From: an uncultured Bacilli bacterium
Lineage (GTDB): Bacteria; Bacillota_I; Bacilli_A; RF39; UBA660
Reading direction: 5' to 3'
Assembly (NCBI GenBank): GCA_934177995.1
Contig: CAKPPW010000035.1
Span: 1-8,612, forward strand
Length of the DNA stretch: 8,612 bases
Part shown: positions 4,722 to 8,612 of the stretch, piece after piece
Numbering within the stretch: the first letter of the stretch is position 1
How the letters are laid out: each line of letters begins with the position of its first letter
Position numbers and translations under genes: made by a program
The notes under the pieces: model-generated
Databases searched by the model: none
Told to the model about the DNA's origin: nothing
Seen by the model: the letters and a program-made list of their open reading frames with translations, nothing else

Positions 4722-5969
4722 CTAATCCTCCTTCTTATCAAATATCTTCTTAACAGTATTGTGAATTATATTAGGAAAGCCTTTTTTATTATTAAAGTTA
4801 TCTATTGCTACTTTATAGACATCTAATACACTACTTGCAAATGATGATAATGAATAAGCTTTAATTGAACTTTTTGTTTGTTTCTTCAAATAGTTATATT
4901 CCTTTTTATCTGCTGCTAACTCTAACATTTCTTTTGCACAAGTTGAAACATCATCAAAGAACATACCATTCATTTTATCCACAACCATTGTGTGAAAAGC
5001 TTCATCTTCTATACATAGTACCGGTTTCTCAGCTGCTAAAGCTTCAATAACTGTTAATCCCTGAGTCTCTGTAACAGATGCCGTCACAAAAGCCTGACAT
5101 ACATGATAATATAGTGGCATATCACTCCATGGAGCAGAACCAAAGAATTTAACACAATCAGTAAGTCCCATCTCTTTCATTTTCTTATCATATAAATCTT
5201 TATCAGGACCATCTCCAATTAGTAAAAGTTTAATATTACTTTTTTTCTTCTTAATCTCCTTCATCGCATCTAATAAAAATAAGATATTCTTCTCTTGAGC
5301 CATTCTACCTACAAACAAATAAACAAAATCATTTTTTTTATAGCCTAGTTTTTTTCTCATTTCACTGACTTTTAACATATCAACATTTTCTTTATTAAAT
5401 CTTGATGAATCAATACCAGTCGGTACTATATATATTTCTTTATTATAATGATACTCATCTCTAAATAAATGATAAGTTTTAATCGTTGGTACAATAAAAG
5501 CATCTGCTGTATTATCACAATAAAACTTACTTAAGTATTCAACTGCTTTCTTACATCCCATATCAAAGTATTTATGATTTCTAGAAACATAATAAGTATA
5601 GTCTTTATACATAGTGTGATAAGTATGTACTAAAGGTATATGATACTGTTTAGCTAAAAGTCTAGCAAAGATACCCATACATAATTCTGTCTGTGAATGA
5701 ATTACATCTAAGTTCCATGACCTAATCTTTTTAATAACTTTTAAAGGATAGATACTAGCAGCCCTATAATCATATATTCCTAAAGGTACCCCGGGTACTT
5801 TTAATATATGTTTTTCTTCATCATAAGAATAAGTGGTCGCATCTTGACCAACAGTTACAACATAGACAGTATGTCCTTCTGCTTCTAAAGCATATTTCAA
5901 AGTCTCAACACTAGTAGATACACCATTTATATATGGAGGATAACTATCTGTAAAAAGTCCTATTCGCAT
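4722..5969 (-). CDS. GT4 glycosyltransferase, likely diacylglycerol glucosyltransferase
   Basis: This 415-residue GT-B fold, retaining glycosyltransferase probably adds a hexose from a nucleotide sugar to diacylglycerol at the inner membrane face, making glycolipids that act as membrane lipids or as lipoteichoic acid anchors. The N-terminus GLFTDSYPPYINGVSTSV (4-21) carries the glycine-rich acceptor-side loop seen in this group (LafA, alMGS and relatives). VHTYHTMY (114-121), PTGID (183-187), FVGRMAQEKN (219-228, Arg222 and Lys227 likely nucleotide-sugar contacts) and the EX7E pair Glu301/Glu309 in ETQGLTVIEA follow in family order. No signal peptide is seen; membrane association would be peripheral, helped by Lys-rich stretches (about 205-245 and the C-terminus). 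It overlaps the preceding membrane-protein gene by 10 nt, with AAGGTGA (5976-5982) 6 nt before the ATG. The acceptor and sugar are inferred from family resemblance and could differ. Confidence 0.85.
   Translation of the reverse strand: MRIGLFTDSYPPYINGVSTSVETLKYALEAEGHTVYVVTVGQDATTYSYDEEKHILKVPGVPLGIYDYRAASIYPLKVIKKIRSWNLDVIHSQTELCMGIFARLLAKQYHIPLVHTYHTMYKDYTYYVSRNHKYFDMGCKKAVEYLSKFYCDNTADAFIVPTIKTYHLFRDEYHYNKEIYIVPTGIDSSRFNKENVDMLKVSEMRKKLGYKKNDFVYLFVGRMAQEKNILFLLDAMKEIKKKKSNIKLLLIGDGPDKDLYDKKMKEMGLTDCVKFFGSAPWSDMPLYYHVCQAFVTASVTETQGLTVIEALAAEKPVLCIEDEAFHTMVVDKMNGMFFDDVSTCAKEMLELAADKKEYNYLKKQTKSSIKAYSLSSFASSVLDVYKVAIDNFNNKKGFPNIIHNTVKKIFDKKED
4727..4733 (-). promoter_or_regulatory. Strong ribosome binding site for the tpiA GTG start
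   Basis: AAGGAGG on the minus strand, 7 nt before GTG at 4719. It is embedded in the last codons of the upstream glycosyltransferase (encoding its Lys-Lys-Glu-Asp end). The strong site compensates for the non-ATG start and fixes the tpiA start. Confidence 0.85.
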
Positions 5970-6973
5970 TCTATCTCACCTTCCTTATGAAAACTAAACA
6001 AGATACCACCTAGTATCATTCCTAAATAATATGTAATAAAACGCCAAATTATCATAACTGCTCTAACACTGGTAGTTGGTAGAAAACTAGAAAATATTTC
6101 TAAGAAGGCATATTCAATTCCACCAGTAGCACCTGGAATAGGAACAAAAGAGCCAATTATTAAAACATAAGCACTAGCTACTATTGAAGTAAAGAATGTC
6201 ATAGAGTTATAATCATGAAGACTATAAACTAAGAATAAAGGAATAGCATAATAACAAGTTAAACTAATAAGATTTAAGATAATTCCTAATACAAATAATC
6301 CTTTCTTTTCCTTAACTTCTCTAGTACAGTCATGAAAGTCTTCTAATCTTTCTTCCCATTTAGCTAAGAACTTTTCTTTATTTTTAATAAAATGCAAACT
6401 ATTACCTAGTTTAGTAATGATATTTAATAGTGATTTTGTAAATTTCTTACTAGTAGCTACAAACAACATAACAACTGCTACTACAGTATTTATTAAAAAT
6501 CCTAGAATAATAAGTGTAGTTAAGACACTTTTATAAACTAATACACCAGTAATAAAATTATAGATAACAGCAAACAAACCAAAGATAACAAGTGCTAACT
6601 GATAAACAATAAAGTTTTGCATAATAACATTAGTCGCTTTAGTATAACGAAAGCCATGATTCTTTAACATATATATTTCCATTGGTTGACCACCGGTAGA
6701 AAAAGGGGTAATCCCATTAAAGAACTGGGTAATAACCATATGTTGAAAGGCTTGTGGTAATGATAGTTTTTCTTTTTCATTTACCCACAAATAGTTTACT
6801 AAAGTATGAAAGAAAAGATAAGCAAGATAAAGAATAACTGCTATAAGGACAAATTTTATATCCATAGTTGTAATAATAGCAATAATATTCTTATAGTCAT
6901 CTTTAAGTACTAAGAATAAAACAAATAATGTTACAAGTAGAATAATAAAACTATTTCTTTTTAAGTTTTTCAT
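5960..6973 (-). CDS. LPG-synthase TM / UPF0104 family integral membrane protein
   Basis: This 337-residue multispan membrane protein belongs to the flippase-like domain family shared with the N-terminal half of MprF. About seven or eight hydrophobic segments are visible (roughly 8-23, 40-62, 118-140, 150-172, 225-250, 258-280 and 305-327). Family hallmarks are FNGITPFSTGGQPMEIYMLKNHG (85-107, only the key TPFSTGGQP and E99 matter) and VPIPGATGGIEYAF (277-290). The soluble lysyltransferase domain of MprF is absent, so it is not a complete MprF. Family members next to GT4 enzymes are presumed to move or present glycolipids across the membrane; the substrate here is unknown. Its ATG overlaps the upstream stop in an ATGA junction with only a weak Shine-Dalgarno, so translation is probably coupled. 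The stop overlaps the glycosyltransferase start by 10 nt. Confidence 0.85.
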   Translation of the reverse strand: MKNLKRNSFIILLVTLFVLFLVLKDDYKNIIAIITTMDIKFVLIAVILYLAYLFFHTLVNYLWVNEKEKLSLPQAFQHMVITQFFNGITPFSTGGQPMEIYMLKNHGFRYTKATNVIMQNFIVYQLALVIFGLFAVIYNFITGVLVYKSVLTTLIILGFLINTVVAVVMLFVATSKKFTKSLLNIITKLGNSLHFIKNKEKFLAKWEERLEDFHDCTREVKEKKGLFVLGIILNLISLTCYYAIPLFLVYSLHDYNSMTFFTSIVASAYVLIIGSFVPIPGATGGIEYAFLEIFSSFLPTTSVRAVMIIWRFITYYLGMILGGILFSFHKEGEIECE

Positions 6974-7422
6974 ACCATTATTTTCCCTTTCTCTTTATCT
7001 TCTCTTCCCAAAACATAAGATGACATATCATTGTATGTACCTAAAGAAATAAATCCCATCTTATCTAAAATGTTTTTTAAATTATTATCTTTAGTCATAA
7101 TGGATACTTCATCAAGTCCCTTAGAAAAGGCATAATCAGTAGATATTTCAACAAAAGTAGTACTTTTTCTTGGTTTTAAAGTACGAGGAAATGATAAAAA
7201 TCCTCTTCCTAAATCTTTCTCACCATGAATAAAACAGTAATCTATTACTTTATCATTATCAAAGTAAGCCAAATAATCTTCAAAAACAACTGGTGATAAC
7301 TCTTTACTAGCTAAAATATTTTTACTTACATTTTCTATATCATTATGAAGGCAGAAATCATTTAATGCCTCTATTTTATTTAAGTCTTTATTAGTTACTA
7401 CTTCTACATATCTCTTATTCAT
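6970..7422 (-). CDS. Small GNAT-like protein of unknown function
   Basis: This 150-residue soluble protein has no signal peptide or membrane segment. The second half, with an EIST...AFSKGLDEVSIMTKDNNLKNILDKMGFISLG pattern (only its form is meaningful: strand, helix, strand, then an N-x-x-A/L-x-x-hydrophobic-x-x-x-GF helix-turn), resembles the C-terminal part of GNAT N-acetyltransferases. There the last motif ends in a KLGF/KMGF turn. The acetyl-CoA pyrophosphate loop (R/Q-x-x-G-x-G/A) is not evident in the expected place, so catalysis is uncertain. The gene starts 2 nt after the pgk stop, with AGAGG in the pgk tail as ribosome binding site, and ends in an ATGA overlap with the membrane-protein gene. 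It is therefore a firmly embedded operon member. It may modify an enzyme or lipid-pathway protein, or only keep the fold. I do not recognise a named family. Confidence 0.55.
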   Translation of the reverse strand: MNKRYVEVVTNKDLNKIEALNDFCLHNDIENVSKNILASKELSPVVFEDYLAYFDNDKVIDYCFIHGEKDLGRGFLSFPRTLKPRKSTTFVEISTDYAFSKGLDEVSIMTKDNNLKNILDKMGFISLGTYNDMSSYVLGREDKEKGKIMV

Positions 7423-7424
7423 CT

Positions 7425-8612
7425 TTATGCCTCTTTTTCTTCTATATTTTCAAGTCCTGGTAATTCTTTGCCACTAAGATATTCTAAAGTAGCTCCCCCT
7501 CCGGTTGAAACATGATAAAACTTATCAGTTATCGAAAGTTTACTAGCTGCTGCTACAATATCTCCACCACCAAGTACTACTTTAGCTTTACTTTTTCCTA
7601 AGTAGTTTAATAATTTATCAGTATTTTTAGCATAAAGAGAAAATTCATATACGCCTAATGGTCCATTCCAAAAGACAGTCTTTGCCTCTTCTAAATATTT
7701 TTCAAAAAGATTAAGAGTCTTTTCCCCAATATCTAAGCCCATCTCATGAAAGTCTATCTCATTTATATCTTTTTCTATTCTTTTATCACTATCTTTATAT
7801 TCCGTGCTACAAGCAACATCAATTGGTAAGACTATTTTATCTGGATATTCTTTTAATAATTTTTGACAGTATTCTAGTGAATCTGCATCAAGAATCGAAT
7901 TTCCTATTTCATAGCCTTCCGCTTGTAAGAAGGTAAAAGCCATTCCTCCGCCAATTAGTAATTTATCACACTTTGGTAATAAGTTATCAATAACTCCTAT
8001 CTTATCAGCAACTTTTGCTCCTCCCATAATAATAACAAATGGATCTTCAGGATTATTTAAGATAGATAACTTTTCTAATTCTTTTTCTATTAGAAAGCCA
8101 ATACCACTTTCTAGATACTTACTAATTCCATAATTTGATGCATGTGCTCTATGAATAGTACCAAAAGCATCATTAATAAATATATCACCATAACTTGCTA
8201 GTTGTTTAGCAAACTCTAAATCACATTTACTTTCCTTTTTACCATCTAAGTCTTCATATCTAGTATTTTGTAGTAAGATAACATCTTTATCTTTCATTTT
8301 CGAAATAGCAGTTTCTACTTTTTCACCTACTACCTCATCTACAAATGTTACTTTTTTATTAAGTAGTTTACTAAGTCTTTTAGCCACTACATCTAAGTTA
8401 TTTTTTACCTTATCACTTTCTTCTTTAATTCTTCCTAAATGACTAAGTAATATTACTTTAGCATTTTTATCTATTGCATATTTAATAGTCTCTAAACTAT
8501 TTTTAATTCTTGTATCATCTATTATTTTTCCATCTTTTATAGGAACATTAAAATCACATCTTATGATTACTTTTTTATTTTTTAAATTAAAATCTCTTAT
8601 TGTCTTTTTCAT
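7425..8612 (-). CDS. pgk: Phosphoglycerate kinase
   Basis: Pgk transfers phosphate from 1,3-bisphosphoglycerate to ADP, the first ATP-yielding step of glycolysis, in the cytosol. The 395 residues are normal length. The N-domain substrate site shows Asp20 and Asn22 in RCDFNVP, Arg35, His58 and Arg61 in SHLGR, Arg118 in QNTRYE, and His154/Arg155 in IHRAHASN. The nucleotide domain shows Lys200 and Lys204 in GGAKVADK, GGGMAFTFL (221-229), Glu323 in WNGPLGVYE, GGGD (348-351) and STGGGATLEYLSGKELPG. The residue after Asp351 is Ile, where Ser or Thr is usual. The ATG is the very last base triplet of the window, so the ribosome binding site and promoter lie outside; an upstream gapA would be typical but cannot be seen. 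It heads the visible part of the five-gene operon ending with tpiA, with 2 nt to the next gene. Confidence 0.97.
   Translation of the reverse strand: MKKTIRDFNLKNKKVIIRCDFNVPIKDGKIIDDTRIKNSLETIKYAIDKNAKVILLSHLGRIKEESDKVKNNLDVVAKRLSKLLNKKVTFVDEVVGEKVETAISKMKDKDVILLQNTRYEDLDGKKESKCDLEFAKQLASYGDIFINDAFGTIHRAHASNYGISKYLESGIGFLIEKELEKLSILNNPEDPFVIIMGGAKVADKIGVIDNLLPKCDKLLIGGGMAFTFLQAEGYEIGNSILDADSLEYCQKLLKEYPDKIVLPIDVACSTEYKDSDKRIEKDINEIDFHEMGLDIGEKTLNLFEKYLEEAKTVFWNGPLGVYEFSLYAKNTDKLLNYLGKSKAKVVLGGGDIVAAASKLSITDKFYHVSTGGGATLEYLSGKELPGLENIEEKEA

Noticed and set aside
4865..5050. 61-codon open frame on the plus strand
   Set aside because: It is antisense within the well-supported glycosyltransferase gene and resembles no protein family I know.
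5786..5798. GC-rich palindrome GTACCC-C-GGGTAC
   Set aside because: It stands out in AT-rich DNA but lies inside the glycosyltransferase frame, where it encodes a Val-Pro-Gly-Val-Pro segment, and shows no sign of being a regulatory site or a scar of an inserted element.

Overview
The window is low-GC (roughly 30 percent by eye) DNA from a Gram-positive Bacillota-type bacterium, and every gene reads on the minus strand. The standard bacterial code fits: Trp is TGG, and TAG, TAA and TGA are all used as stops. A well-conserved Spo0A argues for an endospore former or a recent descendant of one. The glycolytic proteins have a Bacilli/Erysipelotrichia/Mollicutes-like flavour. The exact taxon cannot be fixed from sequence reading alone.

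Layout from right to left, in the direction of transcription. (1) A tight five-gene operon: pgk starting at the very edge of the window, a small GNAT-like protein, a UPF0104/LPG-synthase-type multispan membrane protein, a GT4 glycosyltransferase of the diacylglycerol-glucosyltransferase kind, and a compact triosephosphate isomerase starting with GTG. Junctions are 2-nt gaps or 4- to 10-nt overlaps, and an intrinsic terminator overlaps the tpiA stop. (2) spo0A as a single-gene unit with its own -10 element, its own terminator and a perfect 0A box (TGTCGAA) lying in the tpiA terminator. (3) A two-gene unit with a good sigma-A promoter: a divergent AAA_14/DUF4143 ATPase followed 14 nt later by gpmI. 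(4) The first 273 bases hold no gene but contain what looks like the control region of a ribosomal RNA operon reading left: tandem promoters P1 and P2 (TTGACA-17-TATAGT and TTGACA-17-TATATT), a boxB-like hairpin and a boxA (TGTTCTTTGAAAACT). The 16S gene should begin just outside the left edge.

Three lower-glycolysis enzymes (Pgk, TpiA, GpmI) surround the sporulation master regulator. A membrane-glycolipid module sits inside the glycolytic operon between pgk and tpiA. TpiA handles dihydroxyacetone phosphate, from which the glycerol backbone of those lipids is made, so co-expression of carbon flux and glycolipid synthesis is a reasonable inference.

I see no CRISPR array, prophage, insertion sequence or toxin/defence cassette. 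The most interesting items are the 0A box upstream of spo0A, the displacement of spo0A into a glycolytic locus, the ATPase with substituted catalytic positions co-transcribed with gpmI, the glycolipid module inside the glycolysis operon, the 221-residue TpiA and the rrn control region.
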